The notes: generated by a model from the sequence alone, not told the origin. Positions 25,318-33,104 are shown, counted from the stretch's first letter. The stretch is 36,988 nucleotides of DNA from Candidatus Binatus sp. (GCF_036567905.1 NZ_DATCTO010000029.1:1-36988), one strand, 5' to 3'. Numbers and translations are program-made.

Positions 25318-26988
25318 CTAAGGAGCTTCATAATTGCGATGCTCGCCGGGCGTACGCTGCGCCAGGTGTTCGAGCGCCTCGTCGATTTCAGTGGCAAGGT
25401 ATTCGCGCTGCTGGGTGGTGTCGATGCGCAGGTGGTTTTGCGCCGCAATCTCGCGCAGCGGCTCGAACTCGGCGCGCTGGCGCTGGTACACCTCTGGCGT
25501 AGCGTCTGACACTTCACCGTGTATCGATCCGCGCCGCTCCAGCCGGCGTATCGCTTCGTCTTCGCTGACTACGCACTCGACGAATAGCACCGCCGCGCCG
25601 TGCCGCGCCGCTATCGCCAGCGCGAGCTGCCGATCGGCAGACGCCTTGAACGTCGCGTCAAGGATTGCTCCGCGGCCGTCGCTCAGCAGGCTCTCCGCTT
25701 CGCCGAGCATCGCGCCGTAGGTGATTCTCGTAAAGCTGCCGGAATATATGTCCGTGGCGTAATCCGTGCGGACGTGCTCGTGCGCGGTGACCGCTGCCAG
25801 GCGCTTGCGGACGCGGTCCGAGTTGATGATTTTGAAGCCTTTGCGATGCTGAAGCATGCGCGCGACGGTCGATTTGCCCGCGCCCGAAAGCCCGCACACC
25901 ACGATCAGAGCCGGCGATGCGCCGTGCGCATAGCGCCACGCTAGCTCGAAGTAACCGCGCGCGAGCTGGCGGGCGCGCTCGCTTTGCGTGGCGCCAACTT
26001 CGCGCTCGAGGCTTCTCAGGCTCTCGACCTTGCCCCGCACGCATGCGCGATAGCACTTGTAGAACGGGACGAACAGCGCAAGCTCTTCGTCGCCGGCGAT
26101 CGCGGCGTAGGCCTCGACCAACTCCTCGGCGAGCCCAGGCGCGCCCAGCCGCTCGAGGTCCATCGCCAGGAACGCGATCTCCGAAGCGACATCGCCGTAG
26201 CGCAGCTGCTCGCTGAACTCGACGCAATCGATCACATCGATTGCGTTTTGGTTGCCCGTAATGCAGATGTGCTCGGCGCGCAAATCGCCGTGGCCTTCGC
26301 GCACGCGGCCCGCGCGCGCCCGCTCATTCAATGGCCGCCAATGAGCCGTGATAAAGGCGCGGCAGAAGGCGTCGATCGCCGTGAACTGGTCCTGGCGAAG
26401 CGTGTGGCCGATAGAATCCTGGTTCTGCGCGATGTCCTCGATCACGCCGCGCCAGATTGCCGCGGCTGAACCGTAGGTCCATCCACGATTCGACGGCGCG
26501 CTCGCGTGAAATTCCGCGATACGCGCCGCAATCGCGCGAATCGTGCGGCTCTCCACCTGGCCCGCGGCAAGAAGCCGATCGAGCATTCGGTCTTCGGGCA
26601 GCCGGCGCATCTTGACCGCGTACTCGACGGCTTCGGGATGCTCCACGCGAACCTCGGGTCCGAGCACGAAGCAGTCCGCGCGCTTAAGAATCGCGAACAC
26701 GCCGAGATACACGCGCGGCGAAAGGCGCGCGTTGAGGCGCACCTCCTCGATGCAGTAGTGGAACCGCTGAGCGAGCCTGGAGCAGTCCAGGAATGCGAAA
26801 TGAACCGGCTTCTTGACCTTGAAGACCGTTTCTCCGGCGACAAAGACGTAAGATATGTGCGTCTGCTTGAGTTCTACCCGAGCGGGCGAGTCCGGGTAGA
26901 ACCCCGGCCGCATCATTGCCTCGACCAGCGCCGAGACGCCACCGGCGCGATCTCCGTGAGGCCTCGGCGTCGGGCATGATTCCATCAT
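25318..26988 (-). CDS. Fusion of APH-like kinase domain and P-loop AAA/zeta-like kinase domain
   Basis: A 556-residue cytoplasmic protein of the two-domain family (COG2187 plus COG0645). The N-terminal half has an aminoglycoside-phosphotransferase fold with FKVKKPVHFAFLD as the ATP-Lys region and GHGDLRAEH as the catalytic loop, then DVIDCVEF as the metal motif. The C-terminal half has the Walker A motif GLSGAGKST followed by INSDRVRKRL and a C-terminal kinase-like tail. The substrate is not known for the family. Two ATG codons (26988 and 26985) are possible. It lies 40 bases downstream of the USP-CBS gene on the same strand and would be expressed from its sigma-54-type promoter. Confidence 0.9.
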   Translation of the reverse strand: MMESCPTPRPHGDRAGGVSALVEAMMRPGFYPDSPARVELKQTHISYVFVAGETVFKVKKPVHFAFLDCSRLAQRFHYCIEEVRLNARLSPRVYLGVFAILKRADCFVLGPEVRVEHPEAVEYAVKMRRLPEDRMLDRLLAAGQVESRTIRAIAARIAEFHASAPSNRGWTYGSAAAIWRGVIEDIAQNQDSIGHTLRQDQFTAIDAFCRAFITAHWRPLNERARAGRVREGHGDLRAEHICITGNQNAIDVIDCVEFSEQLRYGDVASEIAFLAMDLERLGAPGLAEELVEAYAAIAGDEELALFVPFYKCYRACVRGKVESLRSLEREVGATQSERARQLARGYFELAWRYAHGASPALIVVCGLSGAGKSTVARMLQHRKGFKIINSDRVRKRLAAVTAHEHVRTDYATDIYSGSFTRITYGAMLGEAESLLSDGRGAILDATFKASADRQLALAIAARHGAAVLFVECVVSEDEAIRRLERRGSIHGEVSDATPEVYQRQRAEFEPLREIAAQNHLRIDTTQQREYLATEIDEALEHLAQRTPGEHRNYEAP

Positions 26989-27028
26989 TTCACCCGGGCC
27001 CGCGCATCGTTCCTGGCTGCTCGCCGGC

Positions 27029-27835
27029 TCAGACTCGTGTGGTCAGCGCCTCAAGCACGTCGCCGGTGGTTATCACGCCGGCCAGCTTGCCATTTTCCAG
27101 CACTGGCAGCCCTCCGATCTTCCGCTCGCGCAGCAGGCGCGCAGCCTCCCGAATATCGGTCGACGGCGTTACCGTTATCAGCACTTCGCTCATCGCCTTG
27201 CACGCCTCGGTTTGATCCAGGGAGCCGGTGTGCTGGCGGATGTCGCGGTCGGTCACAATTCCGACCGGGACGCCGTCATTGAGGATCGGCACGCATCGAA
27301 AGCCTCCCAAGTGCATCTTGGTTGCGATGGCGGAGAGCTTCTCGTGCGGAGTCGCGGTGACCGGGTTTTTCGTCATCCAGGTGCCGACCAGGTCGCTTTG
27401 CGCTGGAGTGCAGCGCACGGTCAGCACCGGGCAGGCGGATTCGCGCAAGACGACTTCGGCGATGCTGCCAAGGAAAAAGCGCTTGAAGCCTCGCCGCCCG
27501 TGCGTGGCCATTACGACCACGTCGGCGCTGGTCTTCTTTTCGGCACTTAAGATGGTGCCGGCCGGCTCGCCGGTATGGGTCAGGAGTTCGTACTTGATTC
27601 CGGCCAGCCGCTTGTGTGCGATCTCGAGCAGCTTGGCGCGAGCAGTCTCTTCCTGCCCCTTGTAGAGGTCAACATAGACCGGCATTCCCGTCGGCGCGAT
27701 GATCATCGGAACCACGTGCAAGACAAATACAGTGCCGTCGTTCTCGCGGGCGAAATTCGCGGCCGTATCGAGCGCTTGCATCGAGTTATCGTCGAAATCC
27801 ACCGGGCAAAGAATCCTGCGGAATGGATATGCCAT
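27029..27835 (-). CDS. Universal stress protein fused to a CBS-domain pair
   Basis: A 268-residue cytoplasmic protein. Residues 1 to about 145 are a UspA domain with the ATP-binding pattern ATHGRRGFKRFFLGSIAE and CPVLTVR. Residues about 150-265 hold two CBS motifs (MTKNPVTATPHEKL to VGIVTDRDI, and MSEVLITVTPSTDI to AGVITTGDVLEALT) that bind adenine nucleotides. It is likely an energy-charge sensor used under stress or low oxygen. The ATG at 27835 has GAAGGAGCG about 10 bases upstream. The CBS part is similar to the separate CBS protein at 28341, suggesting they act on the same signal. Confidence 0.95.
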   Translation of the reverse strand: MAYPFRRILCPVDFDDNSMQALDTAANFARENDGTVFVLHVVPMIIAPTGMPVYVDLYKGQEETARAKLLEIAHKRLAGIKYELLTHTGEPAGTILSAEKKTSADVVVMATHGRRGFKRFFLGSIAEVVLRESACPVLTVRCTPAQSDLVGTWMTKNPVTATPHEKLSAIATKMHLGGFRCVPILNDGVPVGIVTDRDIRQHTGSLDQTEACKAMSEVLITVTPSTDIREAARLLRERKIGGLPVLENGKLAGVITTGDVLEALTTRV

Positions 27836-27882
27836 AAGAATGCGCTCCTTCGCGGTCAGGCTGTCACCGCACTCATTCTACA

Positions 27883-27898
27883 AGCGAATGCCGTGCCA
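27883..27898 (-). promoter_or_regulatory. Sigma-54 (-24/-12) promoter of the USP-CBS gene
   Basis: On the minus strand the bases read TGGCACGGCATTCGCT, identical to TGGCACG-N4-TTGCW but for one base beside the -12 GC. The predicted start near 27872 leaves a leader of about 37 bases containing GAAGGAG before the ATG at 27835. Confidence 0.78.
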
Positions 27899-28292
27899 TC
27901 CCACGAATTTAGTTCTTCGCGGTTCGCAATCACGATTCGATCGCTACCGCGCTGACCTGTATCCGATCGCAGCACTCAGAAACTTCTGTACTAAAGCATT
28001 GTTAAGAGAGCATCTGGCAGTCAACTGACGTTCCAATCACTTCAAAAGCTGCTTGGCTCGAAACAGGAATCAAAACAGGAATAACGCCCAGGAGTCATTC
28101 AGGAGCCGCGCTGCTCCGGCAGGCACTCAGTTTGGCGAAGCTTTGCGTCGATCATGAAGATGTATCGGTTCGCGTCATTTTGCGAATGTCGATGCGGCTG
28201 ACGGGCAGGGCGAGACAGGGGGGCGTTCAGCCTGCGGCTCAGAAAAGCCTTCACCTTCATTGCAGTAAGCGCCATCGACGCTTAGCCGCTGA
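27899..28292. promoter_or_regulatory. Regulatory region between divergent USP-CBS and CBS genes
   Basis: About 400 bases with no credible gene lie between two divergent sigma-54-type promoters. The region is less GC-rich than its neighbours and holds small inverted repeats: CAGAA-AC-TTCTG at 27977-27988, GTCA-AC-TGAC near 28020, and GGAGC-CGCGCT-GCTCC near 28102, plus a direct repeat of AAACAGGAAT near 28064-28082. These are candidate binding sites for an NtrC-type activator or IHF, but none is clearly shared with the 9314 palindrome. Confidence 0.4.
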
Positions 28293-28308
28293 TGGCAAGC
28301 GAATTGCA
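28293..28308 (+). promoter_or_regulatory. Sigma-54 (-24/-12) promoter of the CBS-domain gene
   Basis: The bases TGGCAAGCGAATTGCA match TGGCACG-N4-TTGCW with one departure (C to A at position 6). The predicted start near 28319 gives a short leader with a perfect GGAGGA before the ATG at 28341. Confidence 0.8.
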
Positions 28309-28340
28309 CTCTCGTCAACTGCCTGCGTCGGAGGACAACC

Positions 28341-28733
28341 ATGCAGATTGTCAACCTGATGACCTCGAGTCCCATCGTAATCAACCCTGACGACACGCTG
28401 GCGAACGCAAAGGCCGTTATGGACGACGGCCGGTTCAGGCGTTTGCCGGTGGTGGAGGACGGGCGGCTGGTCGGGATCCTCACCGAGCGCGATATCCGCG
28501 AGCACAGGGGCTACCTGGGATCGACGCGGGTGAATGCGGCGATGCGCACCGAGCTCATCACCGTCGCGCCGCATAGCACGGTGGAAGACGCGGCCCGCCT
28601 GATGCTGAAGCACAAGATCGGTGGACTGCCGATTGTCGCCGACGGCAAGCTGGTCGGCATCGTCACCACCAGTGATCTGCTAAGGGCGTTCTTATTGGTC
28701 GTTGCCGGAACCAACAAGATCATGAACGGCTAA
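28341..28733 (+). CDS. CBS-domain pair protein
   Basis: A 130-residue cytoplasmic protein made of two CBS motifs and little else: MTSSPIVINPDDTLANA to LVGILTERDIREHRG, and MRTELITVAPHSTVEDAA to LVGIVTTSDLLRAFL. Such Bateman modules bind AMP, ADP, ATP or related ligands and usually act on a partner protein. The ATG at 28341 has GGAGGA 5 bases upstream. It is divergent from the USP-CBS gene and likely co-transcribed with the zinc-ribbon gene 39 bases downstream. Confidence 0.95.
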   Translation: MQIVNLMTSSPIVINPDDTLANAKAVMDDGRFRRLPVVEDGRLVGILTERDIREHRGYLGSTRVNAAMRTELITVAPHSTVEDAARLMLKHKIGGLPIVADGKLVGIVTTSDLLRAFLLVVAGTNKIMNG

Positions 28734-28772
28734 GGGCCGGCTGAGGAGAAACCGAACGCGAAGGGGAATCGA

Positions 28773-29324
28773 ATGAAGCAACGGACCACCGGCAACATCC
28801 CCCAAAAGGGACTCACCCGCAGCCTCGACCGCCGCGGCACGCGCTCCAACATGAGCCCGCCCGTCGCACAGAAGCAGCGCGCGCCAGAAGATCCCTCGGT
28901 TTGCGACAGCTGTGGGAGCATTTATACCGCCAAAACCTGGCGGCGCAATCGGCCGCTGCCGGCGAAACTAATCAACGCGGCGGCATGGACTATCTGCCCG
29001 GCGTGCAAGCAGGCGAAAAGTGGCGAGTACTTCGGCCGGGTCTTGGTGCGCGGCGCGAAAGCAAGCGCAAACCTCGACGCGATCCGCTCGCGGATCGCCA
29101 ACGTCGAACGGCGCGCCGAATTCACTCAGCCCGAGCGGCGAATTGTCTCCAGTAAATGGGACGGCGCGACGCTCGAGGTGCTGACCACGTCGCAAAAGCT
29201 CGCGCATCGTATCGCCCGCGAACTGCAGAAAGCTTTCGGCGGACGCGCGCGTTACACGTGGTCTGACCAGGACGGCGCCCTGACCGCTATCTGGCAGGGT
29301 GAAACGCGTCTGCCGCGAACCTGA
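28773..29324 (+). CDS. BCAM0308-family zinc-ribbon protein
   Basis: A 183-residue protein with two CxxC knuckles, C44-D-S-C47 and C75-P-A-C78, that form a treble-clef or ribbon zinc site, followed by an alpha/beta domain with GEYFGRVLVRG and a second half (about 105-180) resembling the archaeal/eukaryotic NMD3 N-terminal region. This matches the BCAM0308 family, named from a gene in the low-oxygen-activated locus of Burkholderia cenocepacia. Molecular function is not established; RNA or ribosome binding is an inference from the NMD3-like look. The ATG at 28773 has AAGGGGA upstream. It converges with the sigma-54 activator gene, with no gap between the stop codons. Confidence 0.85.
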   Translation: MKQRTTGNIPQKGLTRSLDRRGTRSNMSPPVAQKQRAPEDPSVCDSCGSIYTAKTWRRNRPLPAKLINAAAWTICPACKQAKSGEYFGRVLVRGAKASANLDAIRSRIANVERRAEFTQPERRIVSSKWDGATLEVLTTSQKLAHRIARELQKAFGGRARYTWSDQDGALTAIWQGETRLPRT

Positions 29325-30827
29325 TCATTCGATTCCGTACTTCACGATCTTGGCGTACAGCTTCTTGCGGGAGATCTTCAGCAGCCTGGCTGCCTGCACC
29401 TTGTTGCCTTCGGTCGCATCGAGTGCGCGGCGGATAAGGGCGTGCTCGGCATCGGCGAAACTGCCGACCGGATTTCCCTTGGCGACGGGAACGCGTTCGG
29501 CGGCGCGCGAACCGGCGATCGACGCCGGCAGGTCCTGCAATCGGATCACGGGCGAGCGGCTGAAGGTGAATGCGGTCTCGATCGCGTTGGCAAGTTCGCG
29601 CACGTTGCCCGGCCACGAATACCGCCGCATGGACCCGATCGCTTCGTCCTCGGCCCCCGTGACCGGAACTCCGCGCATCTGCCTTGCGTTGAAGAGCTCA
29701 ATGAAATGTTCGACCAGCAGCGCAACATCCTCAAGCCGCTCCCGCAGCGGCGGTATATGAATCACGCCCGCCTGAAGACGGTAGTAGAGGTCGTCTCGAA
29801 GGCGCCCGGCCTTCACCTCCTCCTGGGGATCGCGGTTGGTCGAGGCGATCAGGCGCACGTCCACTGCAATCTCTCTGGTCGAGCCTACCGGACGCACCGC
29901 GCGCTCCTGAATGGCGCGCAGCAGCTTGCTCTGCGTGTCGGCGCTCATCTCCGTGACCTCGTCCAGGAACAGGGTTCCGCCGTCAGCCGCGCGGAACAGC
30001 CCCAGGTACTCGGCGTTCGCTCCGCTGAACGCGCCGCGCTTGTATCCAAACAGCTCGCTTTCGATCAGGTCCTTGGGTACAGCCGCGCAATTGAGCGCGA
30101 CGAACGGAGCCCCCGGCTGCGGGCCGCATTCATGGATGGCGTGCGCTACCAGCTCCTTGCCCGTGCCGCTCTCGCCGACGATTAGAATCGTGCCGCGGGT
30201 GACGCCAGCCGCTTCGACCCGGTCGTACAGCTGCCGCATCGTCGCACTGGCGCCGACCATCCCGTGGAACCGGCTGCGAGAATGATATGGAAGCGCTTCG
30301 GCCTCGCGTTCGAGCGCCATGATTCGCGCTCCGGAGACGGCGGTCTTCGACCGGAAGTAGGTATCGGCGAGCACGACCATTCGGATATGGCTCAGCTTGT
30401 CGAACGACTGGTACGTCTGCCCCGTTAGTGGCGGGAACGACGGAAACGCGGTGGCCGCGCTCTCCTCGAAAAGGTGAATCGAGACGATCAACTCCGAGAA
30501 TGGCACACCGCGTTCGGCGAGCTGTTCCCCGATTCGTGCGACGTCGGCGGCGAAGGTGTCCATGTCTTTGTCGAGTAGATCCTTCAGCGTGGCATCGAGC
30601 TCGCCGCCGAAGGTCTCCATGAATTCCGTCTTGGTCAGCGCGCGGCTGTCGGCAAAATGCAGCACGTAGAGCTGGTGCCAGTGTTCCAGCACGCGGTTGC
30701 GATGTTTCTGGATGGACTCCAGGACCGGACGGAGCTCGTCGAGTTCCGTGTCCCACAGCAAGTGAAAATAGCGTGGCCCCCCGCTGGGCAGAGAAGCGGG
30801 AGCCGGTGGGTTGGTGTTTGTCTTCAT
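29325..30827 (-). CDS. Sigma-54-dependent activator with RsbRD_N-like sensor domain
   Basis: A 500-residue bacterial enhancer-binding protein. Residues about 20-165 form an all-helical domain that looks like RsbRD_N (HRNRVLEHWHQLY, then ERGVPFSELIVSIHLFEES) rather than a receiver, GAF or PAS domain. The AAA+ domain has Walker A GESGTGKE (218-225), the sigma-54 contact loop GAFSGA (265-270; normally GAFTGA) and Walker B GGTLFLDE (283-290). A Fis-type HTH lies at about 458-498 (EGNKVQAARLLKISRKKLYAKI). ATG 30827 is preferred over TTG 30866 because GGAAAG precedes it. It is the only sigma-54 activator here and is surrounded by sigma-54-type promoters, so it probably controls them. Confidence 0.93.
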   Translation of the reverse strand: MKTNTNPPAPASLPSGGPRYFHLLWDTELDELRPVLESIQKHRNRVLEHWHQLYVLHFADSRALTKTEFMETFGGELDATLKDLLDKDMDTFAADVARIGEQLAERGVPFSELIVSIHLFEESAATAFPSFPPLTGQTYQSFDKLSHIRMVVLADTYFRSKTAVSGARIMALEREAEALPYHSRSRFHGMVGASATMRQLYDRVEAAGVTRGTILIVGESGTGKELVAHAIHECGPQPGAPFVALNCAAVPKDLIESELFGYKRGAFSGANAEYLGLFRAADGGTLFLDEVTEMSADTQSKLLRAIQERAVRPVGSTREIAVDVRLIASTNRDPQEEVKAGRLRDDLYYRLQAGVIHIPPLRERLEDVALLVEHFIELFNARQMRGVPVTGAEDEAIGSMRRYSWPGNVRELANAIETAFTFSRSPVIRLQDLPASIAGSRAAERVPVAKGNPVGSFADAEHALIRRALDATEGNKVQAARLLKISRKKLYAKIVKYGIE

Positions 30828-30928
30828 TCGTTGGCTTTCCGGGCGAACTGGCTCCAAAGGCGTCAAACAGATTAAAAACTGCGCTCAGCGGGGACAATTC
30901 CTTCTTAACATATGTTCCTCCAAAAACC

Positions 30929-30955
30929 AAAATCGCCGGATTTCAGCGGCGTTTT
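30929..30955. promoter_or_regulatory. Inverted repeat in the divergent activator/receiver region
   Basis: Arms AAAATCGCCG (from 30929) and CGGCGTTTT (ending 30955) form a near-perfect inverted repeat with a loop of 8 bases, between the divergent activator and receiver genes and 17 bases before a possible -24 box. It could be an operator for autoregulation or a terminator-like hairpin blocking read-through. Confidence 0.4.
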
Positions 30956-30971
30956 GCCCGAGCGGTTGCGT

Positions 30972-30987
30972 TGGCATGTTTCAAGCA
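30972..30987 (+). promoter_or_regulatory. Candidate sigma-54 promoter of the receiver-like gene, weak
   Basis: The bases TGGCATGTTTCAAGCA keep GG and GC exactly 10 bases apart and a good -24 box, but the -12 box has AA in place of TT. The predicted start near 30998 fits the ATG at 31025. Confidence 0.35.
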
Positions 30988-31024
30988 AGAGCTGGGATGC
31001 CAAGGTTGCCAGCCGGGCAAATCT

Positions 31025-31516
31025 ATGCTCCAGCAGCACAATCGACCGAAGCTCGCATCAAGCTCCTCGCAGCACAAAGCAAGCCGCAAGTCCGGGCCCC
31101 GGCTTGCGCTTGTATCACAGGCGGACCCGGCAGGCAGCGCGGGCGAAAAGCGTGGGGCGATTGCGGTTTTTTCGCGCGACGAATCGGTCGTGAAGATAAT
31201 TGCCGAGGGGGTGAGCGATTCCTGGGTCATCGCGAAATTTGCCGATCCGTATGATGGGCACGATTTTCTGCTCAAGCCGGACGTCAAGATGGTTGTAATC
31301 GACGACGAAGCGCTCGAGGAATCGACCAGCGCCTGGCTTCTTGGGCAAGTGCGAAAACACGCGCTCCACGCACTTGTTGCCTACATCGCCGCGATTCACA
31401 GTCCCGAGACCGAACGGCGCGCGCGTGCCTATAGCGTCCAGTACTACACCTCGAAACCGATGGATCGAGAACGCACGCTGAGGGTTTTGCATTCGTTCGA
31501 GCACGCGGTCCATTAG
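31025..31516 (+). CDS. Atypical receiver-domain (response-regulator-like) protein
   Basis: A 163-residue protein. After a polar, basic N-terminal stretch (1-43) comes a CheY-like fold: IAVFSRDES with acidic Asp52/Glu53, VKMVVIDDE with candidate phosphoacceptor Asp93, and YTSKPMD with Lys144. The Thr/Ser normally found after strand 4 is replaced (YIAAI, 120-124), so phosphorylation-dependent switching may be altered. No output domain is present. The frame is open further upstream, but ATG 31025 is the start consistent with the candidate promoter at 30972. It is divergent from the sigma-54 activator, which lacks a receiver domain of its own, so the two may work together; this is inference. Confidence 0.75.
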   Translation: MLQQHNRPKLASSSSQHKASRKSGPRLALVSQADPAGSAGEKRGAIAVFSRDESVVKIIAEGVSDSWVIAKFADPYDGHDFLLKPDVKMVVIDDEALEESTSAWLLGQVRKHALHALVAYIAAIHSPETERRARAYSVQYYTSKPMDRERTLRVLHSFEHAVH

Positions 31517-31584
31517 GCCGCCAAATAACTGCTGGCCTGGCGCGGCGAACGAAGCCGCTAACGGATAGGCGCTCGCGGGTCGCG

Positions 31585-32049
31585 TCACTTCTGCTGGATG
31601 CTCTCGACGTATCGCGCCATCGATTCGATTCTTTTCTTCACCTCGGCATCGCTTTCGGGCGTGAACTCCTTGCCCGGTTTCTGAAGGGTCGTCCCCCAAA
31701 AAGGCATCTGGAGTCGCGCATGCGACGGTATATTCTTGCGCCCGTCGACCGACTCCACGACCTCATCGAAGGGGAATTTTCCGCCATTGTTTTTCGCCAT
31801 CTGAGTGAGGTCGTTCGGCGGCGGGTTCATCGGAATGGTCAAGCATGTGGGGCCGTCACCCCTGCCGCCAAGCCCATGGCACTCAGCGCAGTGATTTTGG
31901 TAATCCCGTATTCCGGACTGCGCTGCGGCGTCCCGGGCGGTCGCCGCGAGCAGCAGGATCAGCAACAGGAACGCAGGCGATGCTTGCGCCGCTGCGGTGA
32001 GTATTCTGCTTAGGAGCGGAGTCGCGACGCGATCATCTCGGCCTCTCAT
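31585..32049 (-). CDS. Monoheme cytochrome c
   Basis: A 154-residue periplasmic cytochrome c with an unusually long basic N-region before the hydrophobic core of the signal peptide (about 25-43, ending AAA). The haem motif is C54-A-E-C57-H58, followed by GLGGRGDGP; the likely axial Met lies in LQMPFWG. It is a paralogue of the cytochrome at 23734-24159, which suggests duplication of an electron carrier. AGAGGA precedes the ATG at 32049 by about 10 bases, and a TATAAT box is present upstream. Confidence 0.9.
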   Translation of the reverse strand: MRGRDDRVATPLLSRILTAAAQASPAFLLLILLLAATARDAAAQSGIRDYQNHCAECHGLGGRGDGPTCLTIPMNPPPNDLTQMAKNNGGKFPFDEVVESVDGRKNIPSHARLQMPFWGTTLQKPGKEFTPESDAEVKKRIESMARYVESIQQK

Positions 32050-32068
32050 TGTGCGGGGTCCTCTCAGC

Positions 32069-32097
32069 GCTGATTTGAAATCGCGATTATAATCAGC
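32069..32097 (-). promoter_or_regulatory. TATAAT box and nested palindromes upstream of cytochrome c gene
   Basis: On the minus strand a perfect TATAAT lies at 32091-32086. It is overlapped by an inverted repeat with arms GCTGATT (32069-32075) and AATCAGC (32091-32097), enclosing an 8-base palindrome ATCGCGAT (32080-32087). This arrangement suits an operator over the transcription start. No good -35 box is visible. Confidence 0.45.
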
Positions 32098-32313
32098 TCA
32101 TTAGGCGCGCTTTGCGGCTTTTCAGCAACCCTACTAGTGGACGGGAGAGGTGCCCGGGAATCATGATGCCAACGGCACCACTGGGTGACGCGATCGGCTG
32201 CATGATTCATTTTCGACCTACCTCTGCCGCCCCCGCCGATAAAAACCCCGAAAAATCTTGTTTGATGAGCGGAAAAATGGTGGATGACCCAGTCCGATGC
32301 GTACTGCTCTCCC

Positions 32314-32379
32314 GTCAACCTGTCAATCGGTTGACAAGGCGGTTGACACTATGGGGCGGTTGACAAGCGGCGGTTGACG
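32314..32379. repeat. Cluster of GGTTGAC repeats
   Basis: Four direct copies of CGGTTGAC occur at 32328, 32340, 32357 and 32371, preceded by one inverted copy GTCAACC (32314-32320) that pairs with the first across 8 bases. The spacing (12, 17 and 14 bases) is irregular. The surrounding 500 bases (32050-32554) hold no credible gene. It could be an operator cluster, an iteron-like array or a remnant of a mobile element. Confidence 0.6.
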
Positions 32380-32554
32380 CATGGTGTTTGAAGCGCATGG
32401 TTCAACAATTAAAACGCTATTATTTCCCGAGATGACGGATGGACGGTTCGTCTTCGCGGCACCGCGGATTAGGTTTTCAGAACGGACAGATGCGATGAAG
32501 ACCTAAAACACTACCGACAGGGGCGACGTGCACTTGGTCGAGATCGATCAGCCA

Positions 32555-32890
32555 TTAGCTAACGATGTCCCCTTGCGTCGGCGATGCCGTAGCCTGTGCA
32601 CTCGTAAAAAGGCTGTGACAATGGATTGTCATCGATTCAATGAAGCGGCCATGGTAAATGCCATAAACTTCCCAAGTAACATTGGCATTGTTTGGTTTGA
32701 CTATATTCAACACCAATCGACCCGGTGCGATTGAGGGTCGCAGCCACGCTAGGTTTTTCCATTGCTGAGCGGTATGGGTGAAGTCGCCCTCCTTGTCGTA
32801 TGACCAAGTTGCGACGTGACCAGCGTCGATGGCTTTCTTGAACGACGAAAGCAAGTGGTTCGGCTGATCTGTTAGAAAATAGAGTGCCAT
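32555..32890 (-). CDS. Small conserved-looking protein of unknown function
   Basis: A 111-residue soluble protein beginning MALYFLTDQPNHLLSSFKKAID. It is rich in aromatic residues (ATWSYDKEGDFTHTAQQWKN, WEVYGIYHGRFIESM) and ends in a short polar tail. I do not recognise a named domain, though the pattern of Trp, His and Tyr is typical of a compact globular family. The start at ATG 32890 is certain in practice: GGAGG lies 5 bases upstream, whereas the ATG at 32902 overlaps that ribosome binding site. Function unknown; it stands alone. Confidence 0.8.
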   Translation of the reverse strand: MALYFLTDQPNHLLSSFKKAIDAGHVATWSYDKEGDFTHTAQQWKNLAWLRPSIAPGRLVLNIVKPNNANVTWEVYGIYHGRFIESMTIHCHSLFTSAQATASPTQGDIVS

Positions 32891-33104
32891 TGGAGCCTCC
32901 AAGAATCTGTCAGACTTTTTTCGCGAATCACTCCAAACGGCCCGTCCAGCAGACTTGAGTGCACATCCTACCGCTTTGGAAGTCGCCCGCGTTACGTTCC
33001 CGGTTGATCATGAGAACCGAAAAAGCCGTCGATACTTTGTGCTGCCGTTAAGCCGCTCGTGGATACCAAATTCCGGTTCAGATGGAGTTTTTGGTAAGGA
33101 CGGC
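32891..33104. other. Gap without visible gene
   Basis: About 210 bases between two minus-strand genes. It contains the GGAGG ribosome binding site of the small unknown gene and a T6 run at about 32909-32914 without a supporting stem. I see no gene, repeat or clear promoter. Confidence 0.3.

Noticed and set aside
29442..30185. Plus-strand open frame (247 codons) opposite the sigma-54 activator
   Set aside because: Covers the AAA+ domain of the activator in antisense and lacks recognisable features.
32112..32363. Short plus-strand open frame in the repeat-bearing gap
   Set aside because: No ribosome binding site, no domain, and it runs into the GGTTGAC repeat cluster; more likely non-coding.
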